This document shows positions 1 to 5,285 of a stretch of 5,285 nt of DNA, in pieces (the stretch's first letter is position 1; each line of letters opens with the position of its first letter). A program made the translations under genes and the position numbers. Below the pieces are notes generated by a model. It did not search any database. It was not told where the DNA came from and was given only the letters and a program-made list of their open reading frames with translations. The DNA is from Bacteroidales bacterium (GTDB lineage Bacteria > Bacteroidota > Bacteroidia > Bacteroidales > WCHB1-69), in contig JAAYRN010000156.1 of the NCBI GenBank assembly GCA_012518765.1, forward strand, positions 1-5,285, in the 5' to 3' direction.

Positions 1-16
1 AAAAATCAATTAAACA

Positions 17-1204
17 ATGGCAAAAGAAAAATTTGAACGTTCCAAAGCGCACGTAAATATCGGAACAATTGGTCATATTGACCACGGTAAAACTACATTA
101 ACCACAGCTATAACTAACGTATTGGCTAAAAAAGGATTTTCTGAAGCGAAATCATTCGATTCTATCGACAATGCACCTGAAGAAAAAGAACGTGGTATTA
201 CAATTAATACATCACACGTAGAATACGAAACAGAAAACCGCCACTATGCACACGTTGACTGTCCTGGACACGCTGACTATATTAAAAACATGGTTACTGG
301 TGCTGCTCAAATGGACGGTGCCATATTGGTTGTAGCTGCAACCGACGGTCCCATGCCACAAACCAGAGAACACATCCTATTAGCTGCTCAAGTTGGAGTA
401 AAAAGATTGGTTGTGTTTATGAATAAAGTTGACATGGTTGACGACGAAGAATTATTAGAACTTGTTGAAATGGAAATTCGTGAACTATTATCATTCTATA
501 AGTTTGATGGCGATAACACACCCGTTGTTAGAGGTTCTGCTTTAGGTGGACTAAACGATGAGCCCCAGTGGGTTGAAACCATCATGGAACTTATGAGTGC
601 TGTTGACGAGTGGATTCCACTTCCAGTTCGCGATAAAGATAAAGAATTTTTGATGCCCGTTGAGGACGTATTTTCAATTACAGGACGCGGAACAGTAGCT
701 ACAGGTCGTATTGAAACTGGTATTATCAAAACTGGTGATCCTGTTGATATTATCGGTATGGGAGCTGAAAAACTAAAATCAGTTGTTACTGGAGTTGAAA
801 TGTTCCGTAAAATATTAGACGAAGGAGAAGCTGGTGATAATGCAGGCTTGTTATTAAGAGGTATTGATAAAGACGAAATTCGTCGCGGTATGGTTATAGC
901 CAAACCGGGTTCTATCAAACCACACAAACATTTCAAAGCTGAAGTATATATATTGAAAAAAGAAGAAGGCGGACGTCATACCCCTTTCCACGACAACTAT
1001 CGTCCTCAGTTCTATTTTAGAACCACTGACGTTACAGGTGAAATCAAACTACCCGAAGGTGTAGAAATGGTTATGCCTGGTGATAACTTAACTATCGAAG
1101 TTAATTTAATTGCTGAAATAGCATTGAATATGAACTTACGTTTTGCTATCCGCGAAGGCGGAAGAACAGTTGGAGCTGGTCAGGTAACTGAAATCATAGA
1201 ATAA
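17..1204 (+). CDS. tuf: Elongation factor Tu (EF-Tu)
   Basis: EF-Tu is the cytosolic GTPase that delivers aminoacyl-tRNA to the ribosomal A site. The 395-residue length matches the family (about 394). The GTPase motifs are all visible: G1 GHIDHGKT (19-26), switch I RGITIN (59-64) with the G2 threonine T62, DCPGH (81-85) with the catalytic histidine H85, NKVD (136-139) and SAL (174-176). Domains 2 and 3 follow, with the conserved RFAIREGGRTVGAG near 375-388. The ATG start gives the usual MAKEKFER N-terminus. No SD is seen in the 16 upstream bases available, so promoter and upstream gene lie outside the window. Minor oddities are Ile at position 21, where most EF-Tu have Val (GHVDHGKT), and LIAEIALNMNLRF in domain 3, where many have a proline (HPIA- or YPIA-like) and a Gly before LRF. 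Identity is certain; whether it is the only tuf copy cannot be told. Confidence 0.99.
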   Translation: MAKEKFERSKAHVNIGTIGHIDHGKTTLTTAITNVLAKKGFSEAKSFDSIDNAPEEKERGITINTSHVEYETENRHYAHVDCPGHADYIKNMVTGAAQMDGAILVVAATDGPMPQTREHILLAAQVGVKRLVVFMNKVDMVDDEELLELVEMEIRELLSFYKFDGDNTPVVRGSALGGLNDEPQWVETIMELMSAVDEWIPLPVRDKDKEFLMPVEDVFSITGRGTVATGRIETGIIKTGDPVDIIGMGAEKLKSVVTGVEMFRKILDEGEAGDNAGLLLRGIDKDEIRRGMVIAKPGSIKPHKHFKAEVYILKKEEGGRHTPFHDNYRPQFYFRTTDVTGEIKLPEGVEMVMPGDNLTIEVNLIAEIALNMNLRFAIREGGRTVGAGQVTEIIE

Positions 1205-1242
1205 GAAATTATTTGTTTTTCATAATTAATTTAATTTTAATT

Positions 1243-1270
1243 GGGAATTACTATGCGGTAATTCCCTTTT
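1243..1270 (+). terminator. Hairpin plus short T run after tuf (weak or partial terminator)
   Basis: A perfect 9-bp inverted repeat, GGGAATTAC (1243-1251) and GTAATTCCC (1258-1266), encloses the 6-nt loop TATGCG. TTTT (1267-1270) follows at once. This has the form of an intrinsic terminator for tuf, 38 nt past its stop codon. The T run is only four bases and the next base is the first of the mature tRNA-Trp, so termination is probably incomplete. The element could instead mainly serve tRNA processing. The stem is seen directly; its function is inferred. Confidence 0.6.
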
Positions 1271-1341
1271 AGGAGCATAGTTCAAGGGTAGAATGACGGT
1301 CTCCAAAACCGTAGATGTGAGTTCGAATCTTACTGCTCCTG
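1271..1341 (+). tRNA. trnW: tRNA-Trp (anticodon CCA)
   Basis: A full cloverleaf can be drawn by hand. The acceptor stem AGGAGCA (1271-1277) pairs with TGCTCCT (1334-1340), and G1341 is the discriminator base. The D stem GTTC/GAAT is 1280-1283 with 1291-1294. The anticodon stem ACGGT/ACCGT (1296-1300, 1308-1312) holds the loop CTCCAAA, so the anticodon is CCA (1303-1305) and reads UGG. The variable loop has 4 nt. The T stem GTGAG/CTTAC (1317-1321, 1329-1333) holds the loop TTCGAAT. The DNA continues CAA after the discriminator, so the 3' CCA is not encoded and must be added by tRNA nucleotidyltransferase. The gene lies between tuf and secE and is probably co-transcribed with secE, 21 nt downstream. 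No pairing defect is seen. Confidence 0.97.
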
Positions 1342-1362
1342 CAAACACATATAGAAAATAAC

Positions 1363-1587
1363 ATGAAAAAGATAGTTGGTTATTTTAAGGATTCATACTA
1401 CGAACTAACACAAAAAGTTACGTGGCCCGCATGGGATGAACTCCAAAACAGTGCTATTGTAGTATCTATAGCCTCGCTAATCATAGCGTTAATAGTATTT
1501 GCTATGGATTTTACATTTGGCATTCAAAAAATAAGTTTTGGACAATTTATATGGAAAGGCTTGTTAGGATTTCTATATGGAGCTTAA
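1363..1587 (+). CDS. secE: Preprotein translocase subunit SecE
   Basis: SecE is the small inner-membrane subunit of the SecYEG channel; it clamps and stabilises SecY. The 74-residue protein has the short single-span form found outside the gammaproteobacteria. An amphipathic N-terminal helix (about 1-20) carries the family signature ELTQKVTWP (14-22), followed by one hydrophobic span of about 30-50 (IVVSIASLIIALIVFAMDF). A short C-terminal tail contains a second weakly hydrophobic stretch (60-74). The start is the only sensible ATG, 21 nt after the tRNA, with the A-rich leader AGAAAATAAC and no SD. Position directly upstream of nusG is the classic bacterial secE-nusG arrangement. Identity is secure from signature, size, topology and context together. 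Confidence 0.96.
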   Translation: MKKIVGYFKDSYYELTQKVTWPAWDELQNSAIVVSIASLIIALIVFAMDFTFGIQKISFGQFIWKGLLGFLYGA

Positions 1588-1600
1588 GTAAGAAATAAAA

Positions 1601-1655
1601 AACAGAGCATCTTGCTTCCCAAAAAACAAATATGTTATTTGAAAGATGTTTTGTT
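1601..1655 (+). promoter_or_regulatory. Nested stem-loop in the secE-nusG spacer
   Basis: The 110-nt spacer between secE and nusG (1588-1697) contains a long inverted repeat. AACAGAGCATCTT (1601-1613) pairs with AAGATGTTTTGTT (1643-1655) over 13 positions, two of them G-U. Inside the enclosed 29 nt is a second perfect 6-bp hairpin, CAAATA (1627-1632) with TATTTG (1636-1641), closed by the loop TGT. A 13-nt left-hand bulge (GCTTCCCAAAAAA) separates the two stems. No T run follows, so it is not an obvious terminator. An RNA-level role such as processing, stability or control of nusG is possible but unproven. I found no convincing Bacteroidota-type promoter (TTTG with TAnnTTTG) here. Confidence 0.4.
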
Positions 1656-1697
1656 GTAATAAATAAATCTATTGATAACGTTTTTTGAATTATAAGT

Positions 1698-2243
1698 ATG
1701 AGCGACACAAATAAACAATGGTATGTTCTACGCACCATTACCGGTCACGAAAGGAAGATAAAACAGCTAATTGAAAATGAAGTTTCAAATAGAGGTTTGC
1801 AGGAGTTTGTATCGCAAGTATTGGTTCCTATTGAAAAAGTTTATCAAATTCGGAATGGGAAAAAAGTTTCGAAAGAAAAAAATTTCTATCCCGGATACGT
1901 CTTTGTCGAAGCCGACTTATCTCACAGCGAGATAAAACACTTACTCAGATACACCCAAAGTGTATTGGGGTTTCTTGGAGGCGACAAACCACAACCATTG
2001 CGTCCTGCGGAAGTAATGCGTTTGTTGGGCAAAGTAGATGAGCTTAGCGAAATAGAGGAAGAATTAGTATCTTCTTACATTGTAGGAGAGTCAATAACAG
2101 TTATTGATGGACCTTTCAATAGCTTTACAGGCATTATTGAAGAAATCAATAATGAAAAAAAGAAACTAAAAGTTACGGTGAAAATTTTTGGTCGAAAAAC
2201 CCCTTTAGAGTTAGGATTTAATCAGGTTACAAAAGAATCTTAA
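1698..2243 (+). CDS. nusG: Transcription termination/antitermination factor NusG
   Basis: NusG binds RNA polymerase, modulates pausing and Rho-dependent termination, and can link polymerase to the ribosome through S10. The protein has 181 residues, matching E. coli NusG in size. The N-terminal NGN domain opens with QWYVLRTITGHERK (7-20) and contains the hallmark YPGYVFV (64-70). After a linker, the C-terminal KOW domain (about 128-181) contains the typical V-x-D-G-P-F core (ITVIDGPFNSFTG, 133-145) and ends in the family-typical FGRKTPLELGFNQV (164-177). The ATG start gives the standard N-terminus just before WYV and lies after TTATAAGT with no SD. There is no large insertion between the two domains. 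It is followed by rplK after 44 nt, the usual order. Confidence 0.98.
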   Translation: MSDTNKQWYVLRTITGHERKIKQLIENEVSNRGLQEFVSQVLVPIEKVYQIRNGKKVSKEKNFYPGYVFVEADLSHSEIKHLLRYTQSVLGFLGGDKPQPLRPAEVMRLLGKVDELSEIEEELVSSYIVGESITVIDGPFNSFTGIIEEINNEKKKLKVTVKIFGRKTPLELGFNQVTKES

Positions 2244-2287
2244 ACATTGAAAGGAAAACACATTTATTAACATTAAATTTAAAAAAA

Positions 2288-2731
2288 ATGGCAAAAGAAG
2301 TAGCAGGACTCATCAAATTACAAATTAAAGGCGGTGCTGCAAATCCATCTCCACCTGTAGGTCCAGCTTTAGGAGCTAAAGGTGTGAATATCATGGAGTT
2401 TTGTAAACAGTTTAATGCTCGAACACAAGACCAAGCAGGTAAGGTTGTTCCGGTAATTATTACTGTTTATAGAGATAAATCTTTTGATTTTATCATCAAG
2501 ACCTCTCCAGCTGCTATTCAAATCATGGAGCATGCAAAACTAAAAAAAGGGTCTGCCGAGTCAAATCGTAACAAAGTTGGCTCCATCAACTGGGACCAAA
2601 TACGCACCATAGCCGAATCAAAAATGAGCGATTTAAATTGCTTTACCGTTGAGTCAGCTATGCGTATGGTTGCAGGTACAGCTCGTAGCCTTGGAGTAAA
2701 TGTCAAAGGAGAAAATCCTTTTAAAGATTAA
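2288..2731 (+). CDS. rplK: 50S ribosomal protein L11 (uL11)
   Basis: L11 binds the GTPase-associated centre of 23S rRNA at the base of the stalk. It is needed for factor-dependent GTP hydrolysis and for the stringent response through RelA-type enzymes. The 147 residues show the N-terminal domain (about 1-72) with the proline-rich loop PSPPVGPALG (20-29), the region linked to thiostrepton action. The C-terminal rRNA-binding domain (about 73-147) includes TVESAMRMVAGTARSLGV (120-137). The protein is about six residues longer than E. coli L11 owing to a GENPFKD tail. The start is the ATG after an A8 run and gives MAKEVAGLIKLQIKGG. No L1-type mRNA binding fold could be recognised in the 44 nt upstream. 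It heads the rplKAJL series. Confidence 0.99.
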   Translation: MAKEVAGLIKLQIKGGAANPSPPVGPALGAKGVNIMEFCKQFNARTQDQAGKVVPVIITVYRDKSFDFIIKTSPAAIQIMEHAKLKKGSAESNRNKVGSINWDQIRTIAESKMSDLNCFTVESAMRMVAGTARSLGVNVKGENPFKD

Positions 2732-2753
2732 CCAAATTACAAAAAATCAAGAA

Positions 2754-3452
2754 ATGGCAAAAATAACAAAGAAACGCAAGGAAGCTTTAGCAAAACACGA
2801 TCTTACAAAGACTTATGCTTTAGCCGATGCTATTCAAATCGTAAAGGACATTACTTTTACCAAATTTGACGCTTCTGTGGATATTGACGTACGCTTAGGT
2901 GTAGACCCACGTAAAGCCAATCAAATGGTAAGAGGTATTGTTACATTACCGCATGGGACAGGAAGAGTAAAGCGCGTATTAGCACTTGTAACTCCTGACA
3001 AGGAAGAAGAAGCCAAAACTGCGGGAGCCGATCATGTTGGTTTAGATGAGTACATTCAAAAAATAAAAGATGGATGGACTGATATAGACGTTATTATTAC
3101 TATGCCCAGTGTAATGCCTAAGATAGGTGCCTTGGGTAGAATATTAGGTCCACGCGGACTGATGCCCAACCCTAAAACAGGTACCGTTACTATGGATGTT
3201 GCTAAGGCAATTGAAGATGTTAAGGCTGGAAAGATTGATTTTAAAGTTGATAAACACGGTATTATACACAGTTCTATAGCAAAAACATCATTTACAAATG
3301 ATAAAATTTCAGATAACATTAAAGAACTGGTTCAAACCATTATCAAACTAAAACCAACCGCAGCTAAAGGTACCTATGTCAAAAGCATTTATTTATCCAG
3401 TACCATGAGTCCAGGTGTACAAATAGATGCTAAATCAGTTACACTACAATAA
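2754..3452 (+). CDS. rplA: 50S ribosomal protein L1 (uL1)
   Basis: L1 forms the mobile stalk that helps release deacylated tRNA from the E site; in many bacteria it also represses the L11-L1 mRNA. The ATG at 2754 gives MAKITKKRKEAL and 232 residues, matching E. coli (234). An in-frame ATG at 2700 would add 18 residues (MSKEKILLK...) with no family counterpart and overlap rplK by 32 nt, so I reject it. Domain I is made of both termini (about 1-67 and 160-232), and domain II of the middle. The strongest signature is GALGRILGPRGLMPNPKTG (125-143). The C-terminal KGTYVKSIYLSSTMSPG (205-221) matches the rRNA-contacting end of the family. The gap after rplK is 22 nt, with no SD (AAAAAATCAAGAA before the ATG). 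Confidence 0.98.
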   Translation: MAKITKKRKEALAKHDLTKTYALADAIQIVKDITFTKFDASVDIDVRLGVDPRKANQMVRGIVTLPHGTGRVKRVLALVTPDKEEEAKTAGADHVGLDEYIQKIKDGWTDIDVIITMPSVMPKIGALGRILGPRGLMPNPKTGTVTMDVAKAIEDVKAGKIDFKVDKHGIIHSSIAKTSFTNDKISDNIKELVQTIIKLKPTAAKGTYVKSIYLSSTMSPGVQIDAKSVTLQ

Positions 3453-3464
3453 TTTAATTCAATC

Positions 3465-3980
3465 ATGCGTAAAGAAGAAAAAACTAAAATCATTAATGAG
3501 ATTGCAGCTTTATTATCAAGCTATGACAATATCTATGTAGCTGATCTTACCGGAATGACTGTTGCACAAAGTAATGAATTACGAAGATTGTGTTTCCGTA
3601 GAAATATCAAATTAAAAATGGTAAAAAACACCTTTTTGAAAAAAGCTATGGAACAAACCGATACAGATTATTCAGAAATGTATCCAGCTCTTCGCGGAAA
3701 CTCTGCCATTATGTTGTCAGAAACAGGAAACGCTCCTGCTCGCATAATCAAAGATTTTCGCAAAAAATCTTCAATTCCTGCTTTAAAAGTCGCATTCATA
3801 GACCAATCGGTATATATTGGCGACAATCAAATAGACTTGTTATACCATCTCAAATCCCGAGAGGAACTTATTGGCGATATTGTTGGCTTACTACAATCTC
3901 CTGCACGTAATGTTATTTCAGCATTACAATCAGGAGGTGGCAAGTTAGCAGGTATTGTTAAAACCCTCTCAGAAAAATAA
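3465..3980 (+). CDS. rplJ: 50S ribosomal protein L10 (uL10)
   Basis: L10 anchors L7/L12 dimers to the ribosome at the stalk base beside L11. Its 171 residues match the family (about 165-175). The N-terminal rRNA-binding domain shows the usual pattern: MRKEEKTKIINEIAALL (1-17), YVADLTGMTVAQSNELRR (24-41), KLKMVKNTFLKKAM (49-62) and ALRGNSAIM (75-83). The C-terminal helix that carries L7/L12 is around 134-171 (ELIGDIVGLLQSPARNVISA, then the Gly-rich SGGGKLAGIVKTLSEK). The start follows rplA by only 12 nt (TTTAATTCAATC), with no SD. That leaves no room for an L10 leader RNA in its common place between rplA and rplJ. A perfect AGGAGG at 3932-3937 lies inside this gene and encodes part of the Gly run; no start codon uses it. 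Confidence 0.98.
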   Translation: MRKEEKTKIINEIAALLSSYDNIYVADLTGMTVAQSNELRRLCFRRNIKLKMVKNTFLKKAMEQTDTDYSEMYPALRGNSAIMLSETGNAPARIIKDFRKKSSIPALKVAFIDQSVYIGDNQIDLLYHLKSREELIGDIVGLLQSPARNVISALQSGGGKLAGIVKTLSEK

Positions 3981-4022
3981 TCAATTCAATTTAAGTAAAA
4001 AACAATTTTAAAAAAATAAAAA

Positions 4023-4394
4023 ATGGCAGATTTAAAAGCTTTTGCAGAACAATTAGTTAACTTAACAGTAAAAGAAGTTAATGAACTAGCAGCAATATTA
4101 AAAGAAGAATATGGAATTGAACCAGCAGCAGCAGCAGTAGCTGTAGCAGGTCCTGTAGCAGCAGCCGAAGAAGTAGAAGAAAAAACATCTTTCGACGTAA
4201 TTCTTAAAGCAGCAGGTGCACAAAAATTAGCTGTTGTAAAATTAGTGAAAGAATTAACTAGCTTAGGTTTGAAAGAATCAAAAGAGTTAGTTGATGCTGC
4301 TCCGAAACCTTTGAAAGAAGGTATTTCTAAAGACGAAGCCGAAGGATTGAAAAAATCATTAGAAGAAATCGGCGCTGAAGTAGAAATTAAATAA
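4023..4394 (+). CDS. rplL: 50S ribosomal protein L7/L12 (bL12)
   Basis: L7/L12 is the multi-copy stalk protein that recruits EF-Tu, EF-G and other GTPases. The 123 residues have the standard three parts. The N-terminal dimerisation and L10-binding helices are about 1-32 (LVNLTVKEVNELAAIL). An Ala/Val/Pro-rich hinge follows at about 33-53. The globular C-terminal domain (about 54-123) carries the factor-binding signature KLAVVKLVKELTSLGLKESK (68-87) and APKPLKEG (93-100). Hinge codons 35-38 are four GCA repeats in a row (4125-4136), a small tandem tract that could vary in length. The ATG follows an A-rich leader (TTTTAAAAAAATAAAAA) without SD, 42 nt after rplJ. It lies upstream of a strong hairpin that may limit read-through into rpoB. 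Confidence 0.99.
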   Translation: MADLKAFAEQLVNLTVKEVNELAAILKEEYGIEPAAAAVAVAGPVAAAEEVEEKTSFDVILKAAGAQKLAVVKLVKELTSLGLKESKELVDAAPKPLKEGISKDEAEGLKKSLEEIGAEVEIK

Positions 4395-4409
4395 TTCAAA
4401 CTCAATACC

Positions 4410-4457
4410 TACATATAAGATTCTCCTAAATCATAAAGGAGGTCTTATATGTATTTT
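4410..4457 (+). terminator. Long hairpin with T run between rplL and rpoB (likely attenuator)
   Basis: The arms TACATATAAGA (4410-4420) and TCTTATATGTA (4443-4453) pair perfectly over 11 bp. After a single bulged T, TCTCCT (4422-4427) pairs with AGGAGG (4437-4442), with one G-U, giving about 17 pairs closed by the 9-nt loop AAATCATAA (4428-4436). TTTT (4454-4457) follows directly. It starts 15 nt past the rplL stop, and rpoB has no other visible promoter in the spacer. A partial terminator is therefore the best reading, lowering rpoB relative to rplL. E. coli is known to have an attenuator and an RNase III site between the same genes. The 3' arm also hides an SD motif and the ATG of a mini-ORF. 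Confidence 0.65.
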
Positions 4458-4493
4458 ATAAAAAAAACGTTCTTTAAATTTTTCTTATCGTAA
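4449..4493 (+). CDS. Possible 14-codon leader ORF before rpoB
   Basis: An ATG (4449-4451) opens a 14-codon frame, MYFIKKTFFKFFLS, ending at TAA 4491-4493, 19 nt before the rpoB TTG. A perfect AGGAGG (4437-4442) lies 6 nt upstream of the ATG, at good spacing, whereas none of the eight recognised protein genes here has an SD. Both the AGGAGG and the ATG lie in the 3' arm of the rplL-rpoB hairpin, so the fold would hide them. The composition (Phe/Lys rich) is what random AT-rich DNA would also give. AGGAGG may simply be the partner of TCTCCT in the stem, and Bacteroidota ribosomes make little use of SD. I list it as a weak candidate only; no function is known to me. Confidence 0.2.
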   Translation: MYFIKKTFFKFFLS

Positions 4494-4512
4494 ACATTAA
4501 AAAACTATCACA

Positions 4513-5285
4513 TTGGTTAATAATACAAAACGAATAAGCTTCGCCACCACAGAACCCGTTGAATATCCAGACTTTTTAGATATTCAGTTACAATCTTTTA
4601 GAGATTTTTTTCAAATTAATACAAATCCCGAATTAAGGTGTCATGAAGGTCTGTATAAGGTCTTCGAAGAAAACTTTCCCATATCAGATACCCAAAACAA
4701 TTTTGTCCTCGAATTTTTAGACTACTTAGTCGATGCCCCACGCTACTCCATTGAGGAATGCTTAGAAAGAGGACTTACCTACAGCGTACCTCTTAAAGCT
4801 AAGCTAAAATTATACTGTACTGATGTGGATCATGAAGACTTTGAAACTATTATACAAGAGGTTTACTTAGGGCTTATCCCCTATATGACCGAAAAAGGTA
4901 CCTTCATCATCAACGGGGCTGAACGAGTAATCGTTTCCCAGTTACATCGATCTCCCGGCGTATTTTTCGGAAGATCTTATCACGCAAATGGAACCAAATT
5001 ATACTCTGCCCGAGTTATTCCCTTCAAAGGATCTTGGATAGAGTTTACCACAGATATATCTAATGTAATGTATGCGTATATCGACAGAAAGAAAAAACTT
5101 CCTGTAACAACATTACTTAGAGCTATTGGGTATGAAACCGACAAAGATATTCTTACCATCTTTAACATGGCTAAAGAGGAAAGAGCATCGAAATCTAATC
5201 TTAAAAAAATACTTGGAAGTAAATTAGCTGCCCGAGTAGTTAGAACATGGAACGAGGATTTTGTCGATGAGGAAACAGGTGAAGT
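4513..5285 (+). CDS. rpoB: DNA-directed RNA polymerase subunit beta, N-terminal part
   Basis: This is the catalytic beta subunit of RNA polymerase, cut by the right edge after 257 codons; the family is usually well over 1,200 residues. The translation from TTG 4513 begins MVNNTKRISFATTEPVEYPD. It then shows FLDIQLQSF (21-29), EGLYKVFEENFPISDT (45-60), LTYSVPLKAKLKLYC (88-102), FIINGAERVIVSQLHRSPGV (131-150) and GSWIEF (173-178). VSQLHRSPGV is the N-terminal rifampicin-related segment; the main rifampicin cluster lies beyond the window. The start is TTG because the in-frame stop at 4498-4500 is followed only by AAA ACT ATC ACA TTG, and the first in-frame ATG is codon 125, far inside the conserved region. 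No SD precedes it. It lies 118 nt after rplL, behind a hairpin. rpoC would be expected next. Confidence 0.97.
   Translation, partial: MVNNTKRISFATTEPVEYPDFLDIQLQSFRDFFQINTNPELRCHEGLYKVFEENFPISDTQNNFVLEFLDYLVDAPRYSIEECLERGLTYSVPLKAKLKLYCTDVDHEDFETIIQEVYLGLIPYMTEKGTFIINGAERVIVSQLHRSPGVFFGRSYHANGTKLYSARVIPFKGSWIEFTTDISNVMYAYIDRKKKLPVTTLLRAIGYETDKDILTIFNMAKEERASKSNLKKILGSKLAARVVRTWNEDFVDEETGE

Noticed and set aside
496..936. 146-codon minus-strand ORF opposite tuf
   Set aside because: It is a codon-bias shadow of EF-Tu, low in complexity (Ser/Pro/Ile) with no recognisable motif.
1212..1239. Possible Bacteroidota-type promoter (TTTG at 1212 and TAATTTTA at 1232) upstream of tRNA-Trp
   Set aside because: The -7 element lacks the final G of TAnnTTTG, the 16-nt gap is short, and the region is so A/T-rich that near matches are expected.
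1632..1688. 18-codon plus-strand ORF in the secE-nusG spacer (MLFERCFVVINKSIDNVF)
   Set aside because: There is no SD or other support. Such frames are expected by chance in AT-rich spacers, and the nested stem is the better-supported feature there.
1547..1738. 63-codon minus-strand ORF across the secE-nusG spacer
   Set aside because: It overlaps the ends of both real genes, and I see no family resemblance or start signal. The AT-rich spacer leaves a frame open by chance.
2700..2753. In-frame upstream ATG that would extend rplA by 18 residues
   Set aside because: It overlaps rplK by 32 nt and adds residues with no counterpart in L1. The ATG at 2754 gives the standard MAKITKK start and family length.
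4125..4136. (GCA)4 tandem tract in rplL as a phase-variable repeat
   Set aside because: It is in frame, short, and encodes the Ala-rich hinge normal for L7/L12. Length change by whole codons would not switch the gene off.
3986..4405. 139-codon minus-strand ORF opposite rplL
   Set aside because: It lies wholly antisense to a certain gene. Its Ser/Ala-rich content mirrors the Ala/Glu/Lys codons of rplL, and it shows no recognisable domain.

Overview
The window is a single-strand, all-plus cluster of core translation, secretion and transcription genes: tuf (EF-Tu), tRNA-Trp(CCA), secE, nusG, rplK (L11), rplA (L1), rplJ (L10), rplL (L7/L12) and the 5' part of rpoB. The organism is most likely a member of Bacteroidota. 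The protein sequences, especially the RpoB N-terminus (YPDFLDIQLQSF, GLYKVFEENFPISDT), read like that phylum. The DNA is AT-rich, the tRNA gene does not encode its CCA tail, and start codons are preceded by A/T-rich sequence rather than Shine-Dalgarno (SD) motifs. The genus cannot be fixed from this window.

Layout: tuf (17-1204) is followed by a 9-bp hairpin with a short T run that touches the 5' end of the tRNA-Trp gene (1271-1341). secE follows 21 nt later. A 110-nt gap that can fold into a nested hairpin separates secE from nusG. nusG, rplK, rplA, rplJ and rplL then follow with gaps of 44, 22, 12 and 42 nt. The 118-nt gap between rplL and rpoB holds the strongest non-coding structure in the window: a long hairpin at 4410-4453 followed by a T run. 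Its 3' arm carries a perfect AGGAGG placed 6 nt before the ATG of a 14-codon ORF. rpoB begins at a TTG (4513) and runs off the right edge after 257 codons.

The genes supply the elongating ribosome (EF-Tu, L11, L1, the L10-L7/L12 stalk), a transcription elongation factor that links RNA polymerase to the ribosome (NusG), the Sec translocon (SecE) and the RNA polymerase beta subunit. The coding content is ordinary and highly conserved. I see no mobile element, CRISPR array or novel multi-gene system. The points worth a second look are in the spacers: the rplL-rpoB hairpin with its SD-led mini-ORF, the TTG start of rpoB, the folded secE-nusG spacer, and the hairpin abutting the tRNA.
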